A DNA stretch of 64,000 nt, from positions 217,918,876 to 217,982,875 of the forward strand of contig CM070873.1 in assembly GCA_036365515.1 (NCBI GenBank), given 5' to 3'. This DNA comes from Torymus aiolomorphi (Eukaryota; Arthropoda; Insecta; Hymenoptera; Torymidae). Below are positions 21,906 through 36,578 of the stretch, piece after piece. Below the pieces are notes generated by a model, which did not search any database, was not told where the DNA came from, and saw only the letters and a list, made by a program, of their open reading frames with translations. A program made the translations under genes and the position numbers. Numbering within the stretch: position 1 is the stretch's first letter; every line of letters begins with the position of its first letter.

Positions 21906-22653
21906 TAATTTTGGCTACTCTATAATACACAGTACTGGCCGTGTATTACATATCTTAGGTAAATTAATATTTGATTTTAAATAAAATGTATATAAATTAT
22001 ATACTGACATAGCGTAATTTTATCATTTTTTAAGTTTTCCTTAAAAGAATAATAAAAAAAATCATTATAATAATTAATGCTAGCATACTTTAAAAAAATA
22101 ATTTGACGTTTAATACTCTGTATTGAGGATTGTTATACTACTAAATTCCGTGAAAAGTTAAAGTGACTAGAACCGGGGAACACTTTTTAAGGATCGTGAA
22201 AAATCAACTTTTTTTAGTTTTTCAAGTACCTTCTTATTATTATAATAATAATTGATAAAAACTGATCCACCCCTTTATAGAGGGTTTCCCAAGGATCACT
22301 TTCCTACTTTTTATTTTAAATTTTGACTCATAACATCAGAAGCTATGCCCGACAATGCTATAAGGGTGCCGCCACTGGACAACTCTCCCGTATATTGAGG
22401 ATTAGTCATGAGTATAAAAATGTTTATAAGTGGGAAATTAATGTATATAAAAACGCTGAGTGTAACAGAATGAAAGATAATTTATGTATTGATGTAAACT
22501 TCGACTCAGGTATTCGAAATAACGTGAACCACACACAGCAATTAGCGCAATAAAAAATGTAATCAATAGACATCCGTTTTCACAATAAATATAGATTATA
22601 ATAATACATTATTGCAAAATTTGTAAAATATTGTTGCAGTCATGTTTGAGCCT
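21906..22653. other. Intergenic stretch and alpha-tubulin 3' UTR
   Basis: Most of this is AT-rich intergenic sequence. The last part next to 22,654 must contain the 3' UTR of the minus-strand alpha-tubulin gene. I see no canonical AATAAA on the minus strand close to the stop codon, only AATAAT-like variants. Confidence 0.5.
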
Positions 22654-26520
<3,867 letters not shown>

Positions 26521-26559
26521 TTTGAAGGGGACGTTGGCACGAGGTCGGGATAACGGAAA

Positions 26560-26620
26560 AGTTATAGATTCTGTTGCTGCTCGACGCGCTTCCTTTCGCC
26601 GCCTATATATAAAACTTGGC
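26560..26620 (-). promoter_or_regulatory. Alpha-tubulin core promoter (TATA box)
   Basis: On the minus strand TTTTATATATAGGC (26,614-26,601) lies about 85-95 bp upstream of the ATG. That places a start site near 26,575-26,585 and leaves a 5' UTR of about 60 bp that ends CTTCAAA just before the ATG. The ATG is followed at once by the donor GTGAGT, a gene structure known for alpha-tubulins. Confidence 0.7.
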
Positions 26621-28027
26621 TGGTTGCAGACTCGTTTAAGCGAAGCTGGCGATGTTGCTTCTCCAAACGACGCCGGCGCTTTAAGGCGAGCCCGCGCCGA
26701 GACGAGGGGCTTTTATAGCCTCGCATCGCGGCGCGCTCGCGCTCTCTCGCGCAGGCGTCGCGCAGACGCCTCTCTGCCCACATGCAGCGCAAGGAAAAAA
26801 AAACCGTTTTATGGAAAATCAAAACAACTTTTTAATGGTGGGCAGAGAGACAGAATGGCTGTCTCGGCGAGTAGGTGAGTCAACGCAAATGTTGGCGTTT
26901 TCTATAGTTAAAGTTTTCTACCGAAAGTATAGTAGATAAAATGGAAGAAACGCTTAAATTTCAAATTTCGTTGCAGGATTTTTAAATCTAAAATTCTACA
27001 TACTACAATTTTTAACAATTGTTCACTTTTATCATAATTGCCAATGTTAAGCTTGAGCAATAGATATTTATACTAAAATATTTTTCTTGAAAATGTGTAT
27101 GCCTGTGCTTTGAAAAATAATTACTAACTACATGTAAAGTATAAAATATTTGAAAGAGATGTATGCGCTAATAGTATATAATTTTCAAATATGTAAAAAC
27201 TTTATTTGATAAATAATTTTCATTTGTTAGAATTTTCTATAAACCTCATTTTTCAAGACTATTATCTCCGACTTACGAAGAAGATATTTTTTCTAAAGCC
27301 CATATATCTCGATATATCTATAAATAAGTTAAAAGTCAATTAACGAAAGTAGTTATGGTATATAATATGTATATTATTTCATTGAAAATAAGCAAAAGCT
27401 AAAAGTCGTTATTATTATATATATATCAACTATAATAAAATAGGGCGGGCGTTATAATTTTCATTGACAAATACCATATGCGTAGACGCGCGCTCAGCTA
27501 TAACCATTTGAGGCAGCGCGTGGCCGCTCAACGCAGCCCACAGCTGGAAAATCGCCTTGAAACTACTCTGTGTTTCCATGCGCTCGACTAACGATCATAA
27601 TTAAACGGCGCGACAGGTGAATGCAAATCGAGATAAAAGCGTGTCATCAGACCGGCTTCGCGGAGACGTATAGACTTATTTAAAGAACGCGACCATTCCA
27701 GCGCGAAGAAAAGGTGAGCGACTTTGTGGCGCGCATGACGAGCAACAAGAAAAGGCGAGACGTTTCTCCAGTTGTCGCGCACACGGCTGCCAGCCTGCAG
27801 GAGACGCTATACCAAATTTAGATACCGGGGGTGAGCACTAAGTCTTCACGAGCTATTATCGTACTTTCGGTCGCTCGCGTGTGCTCCGGGTGGTATATAT
27901 AAGTACTCTCAGCTGCACGACTGTGAGTTGCTCGCTCGGCTTTGAATATATCCCCGAGAAAATATTCATGATGATTTTCAACGTGCTTCTCTAACAGGAT
28001 AATCCAAATATTAGTACTTAATGTACT
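26621..28027. other. Upstream region of alpha-tubulin; no gene seen
   Basis: GC-rich patches lie near 26,650-26,780 and 27,470-27,790, with AT-rich DNA between. An inverted pair (GCAGGCGTCGCGCAGACGCC) sits at about 26,751. These patches may be promoter or enhancer sequence of the tubulin gene or of an unseen neighbour. No ORF has convincing protein features. Confidence 0.4.
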
Positions 28028-30293
28028 GCAAAAATAATATTTTTTTTTAAACATTGCAGCGACTGATTTATTTATATAAATAATGAAGCTATTTGGCAGT
28101 ATAGGGAAAGACTTGCCTATATAGTAAGAAACGAGTCTCACAATAATTCAACGAGGTAAGGAGTCGGTTCTTTGCGTATCTCATAACGTGTTGTCCTGGT
28201 ACTATGACATCATGATATAAATAATACTTATAAGTAAACGGTATATTTTGTAAATAATGTGAAAAATTAGAATTATATTACAATGAAATGAATCTTATAG
28301 AAACTAAAAACAATAGATCTTATATACGGATCTATCATGCTGTTTTTACAGCTCTAACTTTCAAAACGTGAACAATATAATCGCTACTCGAAGGGGCCCG
28401 AAAGTATACCCATCTCGCAGAAACGCGAAAGTTTCGTCTCCGATATGAGCGACCCGCAGACCTATATCCGCACTTCCTCTCCGTCCCTCCTCTCTTTCTC
28501 GCGTTTCTCCTATAGCGCTATATGTGCTCGTCCGTGTACACGAGATCAACGGCCTCGGGGCCGCGCGCGGCGTGCTACACCGCGATGGCTACTATCAGGC
28601 CCCGCGCGTGTTCACCCGTGCGCGCCAATTAGTTCTGCGTCGCGGCCCTTCGGGCGCGTCTGCATTATCTGTATCTTGTATATATATCATCGCAACGGCG
28701 CGTTACGCGTGAAAAGCTGATCGCGTATTATAGGCTTGGTCCTATCATAGGTCGGTCGTTTGATGAATCGCTCGATGCCCACGCCGTGTTTGCGTAGGAT
28801 TGCTGCACGCCCCGACCATCATTTCGGATCGTATTGTGCGGGCTAATCGGTGCGTTTAGACAATGAATAGAGGCTGCGCAGTACGGCATTCGCTACTTGT
28901 ATAGAAACCTTTACGCGTGTATTATTTATAACTGTTGAACTTTTGAAAGACAAAAGGTTTTTTTTTTATGAAAGAATAAATCAATAAATGAACGCTTAAC
29001 AGAGAACTGGTGCACTGTAGTTTGATTATAATGAGAGCTATATATTTTAAAAAATATGAAACATCAGCGGCTTTTCGAGACGAGAAAATTCGATCGCCCT
29101 ATGTGCTTCGTGGCCATGGATCACGATCTGTGGAGCCACGATTATAACGCTCGAGCGTGAACAAGTAGCGAGGATAAAGTTACGGGCGTAAGTATGGAGG
29201 CTGCTATGTACACCGCGCTCGCACGCGTGGTACCGGACTCTACGGAACAAGTCAACCGAGCGAAAGTAGCGTACATGGCCATGTATGGGCAGACTTGCTG
29301 CGACTAATGACGACATACGCGCGCTCTCGCGCGCACACACCTTCGGCTCCTCATTATGCACGTGCCTTTAATGTTCTTTTCATTGCTGAGCCGTTTTGAG
29401 TTTGACAATTTTCTTTCTTTTTTTTATAGGACAATGATCAGAGTTTCGAAGTAGCAGTTTGTTACTACGGCGTGCTATATTTTTTATCAAAAATTAAAAA
29501 TCAATTAATTAATAACTTTTAGTAAGCAAGTGCCAAATTTGGTTAGTGTTATCCTGATGATGATTTATAAAAAAGTATTTCTTTTTATTGATTATAATAT
29601 TTACACGGAAAAAATAAATAGTTAATTTAACTTGGAAATGACAAGTTCATTCTGCTCACAACGATGTCGGCAGAAATAACAAAAACTAGTAGAATCTTCC
29701 TTTTATTAAAGTGGAATCGGCATTCTAATTTTAAATATGAAGTTGTTTTTACTATAAATAAAGTTAATTTTACTTTTTTTTTATACGAATTTAACTTTTT
29801 TCCAAACTAGTTGATTTTATTGGTGCAAACAAATTAGATTAGCTTTATCTTTTTCCATGTTAGAATATTGCAAGAACATTGCAACAATATGATGGCAATG
29901 TTGTGTACAGATTAAATAGAAAAAATAAAACCTAAGTAAGAGTGAAAAAATGAAAGCAATGTATTGTGACAATCTTATTTAAAGACTGTGTCAAAATCTA
30001 TAATATACTTATACAATATTATTATGAATATTGCGATTCGTGTAAAATAATATTGTCACAATATTAAGTAAAGATCGATTACTATATGTATTTATCTTTT
30101 TTTGTAATATCATGTATAATTATATCCATTGTAATAATGTAGCAGGTAATACATTTTGTTACTTTATAAAATTTCAGGTCGTTCTTGCACAGGATTTATA
30201 AATAGAATTTAAAATTTTTCCCTATACTGCCAAATAGCTTCATTATTTATAGAAATAAATCAGTCACTGCAATATTTAAAAAAAATATTTTGG
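28028..30293. repeat. Block bounded by an ~85-bp inverted repeat
   Basis: The sequence 28,028-28,112 (with AATGAAGCTATTTGGCAGTA) matches the reverse complement of 30,211-30,293 (TACTGCCAAATAGCTTCATT) over about 85 bp with few differences. The 2.1 kb between contains GC-rich sequence at 28,380-28,900 and 29,080-29,360 and AT-rich DNA elsewhere. The two copies could be ends of one element or two insertions of a short repeat in opposite orientations. I see no coding gene. Confidence 0.6.
29605..29862. mobile_element. Probable small TIR element (ACACGGAAAAA ends)
   Basis: ACACGGAAAAAATAAATAG on the left faces the complement of AACATGGAAAAAGATAAAGC on the right, about 258 bp apart. The ends are diverged, and the flanking TA is clear only on the left. 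The style of terminus (ACACGG followed by an A run) resembles the CACGGAGAAAA family. Confidence 0.45.
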
Positions 30294-30480
30294 TTTCATT
30301 CCCTTCTCAAATTCGGAAAAATTTTTTTATTATCATATCGACCCACGATGTTTAGATTTTGTAACGCATGATTAAAAAACATATTTAGGTATAAAAATAG
30401 TATAATGAATTAAATCATCAATAATTGACTTTAAATTCATAAGTACTGGATATAATATAGTGGTTGTGTCAATGTTAAAT

Positions 30481-30643
30481 TGTCGCGCGGTACGAAAAAA
30501 AGCCAACATAAGTTCTCGCGCGAAGAAAAGCCAAAGTTGGCTTTTTTTTATCAAGTTTCGTGCGAAGAAAAGCCAAAAAGTGCCCAACTTTGGCTTTTCT
30601 TCGCGCGAGAACTTATGTTGGCTTTTTTTCCGTACCGCGCGAC
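30481..30643. repeat. Long palindrome, ~60-bp arms
   Basis: The left arm 30,481-30,540 (GTCGCGCGGTACGAAAAAAA onward) and the right arm 30,583-30,643 are nearly exact complements. A 42-bp spacer contains a third partial copy of the GAAGAAAAGCCAAA segment. This would form a stem of about 60 bp if transcribed. Confidence 0.9.
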
Positions 30644-31226
30644 GAAATACTTTATATCACGCTTTGTTCAGATCCTCTGTGCAAGCTACGTAATTCATTA
30701 TATCTGACCTTCCGTGGCCCCCAGAAAGGACGGGTCCGTGTAGTGCTTATAATCAAGATTAGCCAAATGCTATTTATATCTAGTTCTTTTTTCAGAACAG
30801 ACAGTTCAATTATGGAATTAAATAAACAAAATGTCAGTATCGATTTATAATTAAAACATTATTTTGTATCATTATATACACATAAGCTTGAATTAAAGAG
30901 GCAAAATTATTGTTAGTGATCAACCATATACTTGTTTCTGAGGAAATATAATTAAATGTTCCCTACCTTTTGACCAAATGCATTGTTCAGCAAACTGTGC
31001 TTATGAATTTCAATGAAATTAAGGATGTAAAATTTTTTTCAATCCCTTAATTAGCGTAAAACAGATGCTGTTTTTTGTAGATAAGCAGTGTTTACAATGA
31101 CCAATGGGTTGGTTCTTCAGTGTTTAAAATCACCAATTGGTTGTAGCTTCAAATAAAGCAGTTTAGATAAGTAGCGTAAACTACTATCCAAACAAATTTA
31201 AGCAGAAATTATTTTAACCAAAAGTC

Positions 31227-31665
31227 GGGGGAGGGGGGGGGGTCGCAGAGTTTCGACGATTCACTATAAAATTGAAGTCAACTATAGACTTTTTTCAGCT
31301 CGACATATGGTAATGCAGATTGTTCTTAATTTCGAAATTCTAAATTACGAAAATCATATTTTCGAATGTAACAGTTCACCTACTGTCCAAAACATCGAAT
31401 TTCATCAATACGATCTCAAAGCAAATATAACCTGTTTCTAATGATTTATTTCGAAATGTCTATATTGTATCCCTATTAAAATTCTATTAATGAAATTCGA
31501 TGTTTTGGATAGTAGGTGAAGTGTTAGATTCGTAAATATGATTTTCGTAATTTAGGATTTCGAAATTAAGAACAATCTGCATTATAATATGTCGAACTGA
31601 AAAACATCTATAGTTGACTTCAATTTTATAGTGAATCGTCGAAACTCTGCGACCCCCCCCCCCCC
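31227..31665. repeat. 439-bp inverted-repeat element with G/C homopolymer ends
   Basis: The left end is a G tract (16 of 17 bases, 31,227-31,242) followed by TCGCAGAGTTTCGACGATTC. The right end is the complement followed by a run of 13 C (31,653-31,665). The arms are about 165 bp long and closely matched (left 31,243-31,410, right 31,487-31,652), with a spacer of about 75 bp. There is no ORF. It is probably a foldback MITE whose termini are homopolymers. Confidence 0.88.
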
Positions 31666-31669
31666 AAGT

Positions 31670-32493
31670 CAGATTTATTTATCTGATGCTAATTGCTTAA
31701 ATTAATACAAGATTTTCTATTTGACTTTCAAGAAAATTTTTCTATTGTTTACTATAAAAAATGAAACTTTGAGATAGATATTCTAATAAAATATCATTTC
31801 AGAATTTTGTACTAAAAGAAAGAAATATATTTTGATATTATTACAATCACATGTAAATTATATGTGATAAAGTTCAAAAATTCAAAACTATAGTAGTAGT
31901 ATAGCTATAATATATGAAAAATTAATAAAGCTTATCGTTTTGTAAACAACACTTTTGAAAATTTTTTAAAAGTATTTTATTTTTTATTCGATTTTTTCCA
32001 ATTGAAGTGTAAATATTTACATTTATTTCATAATATTTAGTTTTTACACTACAGCTATGCTTTGCAAATAATTAATATACAAATTAGGTTTCAATATTAT
32101 TATAAAAAGAACGAATTATTATTAATATTTTTACCAAATTAAGTATGTATTTGTACATTTCGTTTACTAAATCATTCTTTTAAAATCAGAAAATATAGTT
32201 TATTTATATTACTCAAGTCTGTAAATTAAACATAATTTTTGTTTCAAATCTTTCTATGTATTAAAATATTCTCCTTTAATCTGCATTGTATGAAATCAAT
32301 AATATTCTGATAGAATTCTTACAAGACTGAATTATTACTAGTAAAAAATTGAAAATATAGTTAAAAAATAATTAAACTTATAGAGCTTAATTTAAATTTA
32401 CAATATTTTTTGCATAGACAATAACTACCAAAATCTCTCAGAACATTTCTTTGAACATTATTAACTTAACACTAATAATACTTTTAAAATGTA
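31670..32493. other. AT-rich intergenic stretch and BUD31 3' side
   Basis: This is AT-rich DNA with no recognised element. The part next to 32,494 is the 3' UTR of the minus-strand BUD31 gene. No canonical AATAAA is obvious within the first 150 bp after the stop. Confidence 0.5.
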
Positions 32494-33232
32494 TTAGCCA
32501 GAGCAGCCACGACATCCGCAGTGTATGCATTCTACTATGCGGCCTTCTTCTAGTTTACCCTTGGGAACACGACAGATACAATTAGTTCCAAAGTTTGTAT
32601 CTCTGGTTTGTATGCATCGTAAACAACACAAATTTTCATAACCAGTCTTTTTCCATTTTGCTATAATATTTTTGTCAGCAATGTTTTCATTCAAACAATA
32701 TTCATACAGCTCTGAAAAATTATAGAAACATTTACACTTTTGATCTTAATATAAATAATCTGTAACTACTAACTATTTTCTGTTATTGTATTATTTTGAA
32801 TGTAAGAATCTTACCTCGACTTATAGCTTTGCGACGATAATAAAGGTCATAAATGTAACGACTTTTTTGATGATGTATTTTGAAGATTGGCCACAGAGAC
32901 TCTTGTTTACGCTTGCCCTCATGTGGTTCTGTCTCAGCTACAAAATGGTTTATTTCTAATTTAATATTATTTTTAAACTCTATTGTAAATAATATTAAAA
33001 TATAAAAACTAAACAATATACACTTGTTTTCTGAGGTAACTTTTGAGGTAACTGATTAATTTAAGTTAATCATTATAATTAGTAATAATTAATAAAAATA
33101 ATACGAAATAATACTGAAAATTATATCAAATGTTCAACCTTCTCGCATTTTCTGTTCAAGCTCTTCGAGTGTTGGTTCAATCAATTCCCAACCATCTGGT
33201 GGTGGCTTCTTGCTTCTTCTAACCTTTGGCAT
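32494..33232 (-). CDS. Bud31: BUD31 (G10) splicing factor, three exons, 144 aa
   Basis: BUD31 is a small, very conserved nuclear protein of the spliceosome, associated with U2/NineTeen-type complexes in pre-mRNA splicing. Minus-strand exons: 33,232-33,139, 32,937-32,815 and 32,711-32,494, joining to 144 codons plus TAA, the exact family length. It starts [20 protein letters not shown]. The middle exon has [20 protein letters not shown] and [15 protein letters not shown]. The last exon carries the Cys clusters of the C-terminal zinc-binding fold: [35 protein letters not shown] and [11 protein letters not shown]. Introns are 201 and 103 bp with GT...AG ends; the first donor (GTTGAA) is weak, the second (GTAAGA) strong. 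Nothing suggests loss of function. Confidence 0.97.
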
Positions 33233-33239
33233 CTTCCAA

Positions 33240-33989
33240 AGTAATTTATAAATAACTGCTAGATATGCGAAATAGATAAAGAAATTAAGAAAACAAATTT
33301 TTTCTAGGTATCAATCAAAATTAACCTCTAACCTCGACTCTACCGTTAGTAAACATTTCACCTAACTTATTTTACAACCTAACCTGAAATTTAAAAACTG
33401 TTCGATATTATTTTCGATTGCTGCATGAATGCGGGATATTTGAATTTTTTAACGAGTATAAATTAAAACGCATTATACAGTGGTCAGTTAATCAGCACAT
33501 GTGTGATATAATCACATTAAGTTTATATTTTCTAAAATATCTCTTATAGTTACAAATGAATATTGCATTTAAATATAGTATACGAAAAGGTTCCTTCCTT
33601 TTCAATAGAAGAGCGCTGAATCCTTTCAAGACGTGGAATTTCAAGAATAAAAGAATATCATTCCCACACTATAACTATAATTATAATAATAATATTATTT
33701 AAATTTAAGAGATAACGCATGCACGCACGCACGCGCAGACACACACGCATACACATTTAACGTTGCTCCGTGATATAATAATCAAAATTTGAGTATTGAG
33801 TATTATCGACGACAACTATAAATTCGTGCCTAAAGCTTGGCGACACTTATTTAAGGTATAGTTCATGACCCTTAGTGGTTCTCAAACGATTTTTCTCGGC
33901 ACTGTAACATGGAAGATTTGAGAAATTGGAAGTAAAACTGCGTTTCTATTGTCAAATGTCCCCAAATATAGAGAAAATATTCTTTCATA
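33240..33989. other. BUD31 5' region and intergenic DNA
   Basis: This AT-rich region lies upstream of BUD31. It includes a GCAC/ACAC simple repeat at 33,717-33,757. The BUD31 promoter must lie near 33,240-33,450, but no TATA box is obvious. No other gene is seen. Confidence 0.45.
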
Positions 33990-34984
33990 CACTGAGAGAA
34001 ATGTTGTAGTAAAATTTATTATAAACATAAGAAAAATTACTATATTTTGTAGGAACGGAGGGACAAATCGAAATTATAACAATTTTTGCTATGCAACATA
34101 GTAATTTTTATGAATGACCTTAAATTTCAAAAAATTAAATTTCTTCTCGTTCTTTCTGTTTTCAGAACTATTTTCAGACTCTAATCATACAATATTTAAT
34201 GTGAAAATAAATTAAAATGAGAAATAAAAATATTTTTTTTACGAGCGTTGGGATCGAACCTGCACAACCTTCACCGCGGCAATCGGACGCGCTAACCACT
34301 TACCCAAATAGGATTCTTGAGTGTAAAATTTTGGAACTTGTACATGTCAAACCATCGATTTCAAGAAAATTTCAGATAATATTAAATAATGACAATAAAT
34401 AACTTTGATAACACAAAGAAACTTATCATTAATGTGCATAATATAAAAATAAAATAATTGAAGTAAGGTTTTGAATGTTTTGTAAACTTAAAAGCAAGAC
34501 AAAGTGAAATTCCCGTAGAAACATAACCTCAATCAGACACGTGGGCGCCTTGATCTGCGCAGAAAGTACTAATGTTGTAGCAATTTTTACTATGTTGGAT
34601 TATGGCCTGTAGCAATTTTTGAATGTGGCACTTTTTACTATGTTTATAGTAATTTTTAATACGCTACAAAATAAAATTTATACGCTACAAAATAAAATTT
34701 AAACGCTACAAAATAAAATTTATATTTTATTTTAATAAAAATTAAAAGCATATATATTTTAAATTTTATTATATCACAGTTTTTGCTATGTGTATAGCAA
34801 TTTTTCTTTTATTTCGTAATACTTTCTAATCAACAACTGTCATAAAAATTACAAGAAATTTTGTAATTATTCATACAATTATAATAAAAATGCAGCATAA
34901 AGTGTATTTGTCTCACCTTTCCTATACTTTATAGTAATTTTTATTACAGTTATAATAAAATTTACTACAACATTTTTCTCAGTG
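33990..34984. mobile_element. 995-bp TA-flanked TIR element
   Basis: The ends are CACTGAGAGAAATGTTGTAG and the complement of CACTGAGAAAAATGTTGTAG. TA occurs on both sides (33,988-33,989 and 34,985-34,986). It contains three tandem copies of a TACGCTACAAAATAAAATTT unit (34,650-34,725) and a tRNA-like segment. There is no transposase ORF. The TA target duplication points to the Tc1/mariner group. Confidence 0.85.
34238..34315 (-). ncRNA. tRNA-like segment (A- and B-box) inside the 995-bp element
   Basis: On the minus strand GGTAAGTGGTTAGCGCG (A-box/D-arm-like) is followed about 30 nt later by GCAGGTTCGATCCCAACG, which contains the B-box GGTTCGATCC. The 5' side does not pair with the would-be acceptor 3' strand, so it is not an intact tRNA. 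It is better read as a tRNA pseudogene or the head of a tRNA-derived SINE captured by the element. Confidence 0.6.
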
Positions 34985-34986
34985 TA

Positions 34987-36210
34987 AAGAAAATATTGTT
35001 ACATACAGATAGGGGTGATGATGGTGAGGTAGTCACTCAGTAGGCAGAGAGGAGTTTGATCTTGGATATCTGCGATAGAAGAGAGGAGACCCGTCGCTTT
35101 CGAAAGGCGCGGCGAGCAGTCGCACCCGCAAAGTGCTAGCTTGCACTTTGTGCTTGAGAACGCGTTCGCGAGGGGTCAGGTAGGTCTTCGGAGCTTAATA
35201 TCTCGCCAGAATAGATCATCAGAATGATTTGAAATTTGTTATACGTATGCATAATATTATGATAAACAAGTGAATCAATTTTTGTGGAGATTGCAAGAAG
35301 ACGGACGAGACTACATTTTTTGCTCCCTCAAAGAGGAATCTGTGGAATGTATGGGTATAAGAGCTCAAGAGAGATTGTATAAGGTTGGAAAAGCAAAAAA
35401 GCAATCAATGAACACGCAGCGGTTTTTATGTTTATTTCAAAATCAAAATTAATGGATGCAATTAATGCAGTGTATATTTCTAAAAATAGGTTGTGACGAG
35501 CTTGTAAGGATTGCATGCATGGATTATAATAATTTAGACAATTATTTTGTTAATATTTTGTCTATGATACTATTTATTAATATGATTACGGTATAACGTT
35601 TATAAAATCATTATCTTATAAAAATTCATGCGCATATTTAATCCCCTATCTATCTTATTATAGCCTTTTCCACGTCGTTATACAGACACACTTGCATTCT
35701 TTCTATTATATTAATGACGGTGGCCTTCATTCGGTCAAACTCGCTTCTGTGTTTTTTTTTGTATTGTCTTATTTTATCTTCAGCTTGTTATATATCTTCT
35801 CATTTTTCTTACTTGTGTACTTCTTAGAACATACATATTTTTTCTTGGATACATTCTGGTATGAAAGAAAAAGTAATAAACGTTGAAGATGAGTCACTTG
35901 TTCTCATATACAGATAAACTAGAGATTTTTTTAAACCAATATCATTCACTTTGAGGTTGACCTCGTGCTTACTTATTATTAAGATAATACCTACCTTCGT
36001 ATCACGAATATGAAAAAAGCTGCAATGGTAGATTTAACGCTTCGAAAAACTTTTTTATCAAACGATAATTAATCATTTAACCTAAACAAGTATGTTTTGG
36101 ATACAATTTTATAAATCAAAAATAAAACTCGAGATAACAAGCTTTCGGAAATGAAATTGTAAATATTTAAATTATAAAAATCTAAATTTCCTATGAATTT
36201 AAAAAAAGTT
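34987..36210. other. Intergenic stretch, no gene recognised
   Basis: GC-richer sequence at 35,060-35,180 is followed by AT-rich DNA. Short overlapping ORFs at 35,270-35,450 on both strands have no family signature. A T-rich ORF at 35,692 is low complexity. Confidence 0.45.
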
Positions 36211-36525
36211 TTCTGCCCTCCGGCCGGAAAGCGCCAACTTCCTGGCTGCTGCGTGAAACGAAGTTGCTGCTTTCCGGCGCCGTCGAGCAGAAAAATAGTA
36301 GAAAAAGAAAGCTTCAGATTACATGTTTGTTAACCTCGGCTTCGCCTCGGCCGACAATTACATGTGATCTGAGAACATTCTTATTTTACTGGCCTAGGTA
36401 TGTAATATACTATTATTTAAAAAATCTTTCGTTTGAATATTTACAATGTTCGCAATGAATATTTTCATGGGCTCAGCTCGACCGTCATCCGAGCCGAATG
36501 CGGATGCATCCGCATCCGGCGTGCT
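36211..36525. repeat. Three adjacent hairpins
   Basis: Hairpin 1 (36,211-36,293): GGCCGGAAAGCGCCAACTTC pairs with GAAGTTGCTGCTTTCCGGCG. Hairpin 2 (36,314-36,373): TTCAGATTACATGT pairs with ACATGTGATCTGA around CCTCGGCTTCGCCTCGG. Hairpin 3 (36,493-36,520): GCGGATGCATCCGC is a perfect short palindrome. All lie just downstream of the EcKinase-like gene 1 stop codon, beyond its poly(A) signal. Confidence 0.75.
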
Positions 36526-36548
36526 ATGCGCCCGTCAGAATATAATCA

Positions 36549-36554
36549 TTTATT
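36549..36554 (-). terminator. Poly(A) signal of EcKinase-like gene 1
   Basis: AATAAA on the minus strand lies 25-30 bp after the TGA stop at 36,579-36,581, in TGTGTAAATAAATG. Confidence 0.6.
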
Positions 36555-36578
36555 TACACAATTAAGTAAAATTTGTCT

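Noticed and set aside
26522..26878. 118-codon ORF upstream of alpha-tubulin
   Set aside because: It runs antisense through the tubulin 5' UTR and TATA box and is Arg-rich from GC-rich promoter DNA.
28445..28720. 91-codon Arg/Ser/Pro-rich ORF
   Set aside because: GC-rich DNA, overlapping frames on the same strand, no motif.
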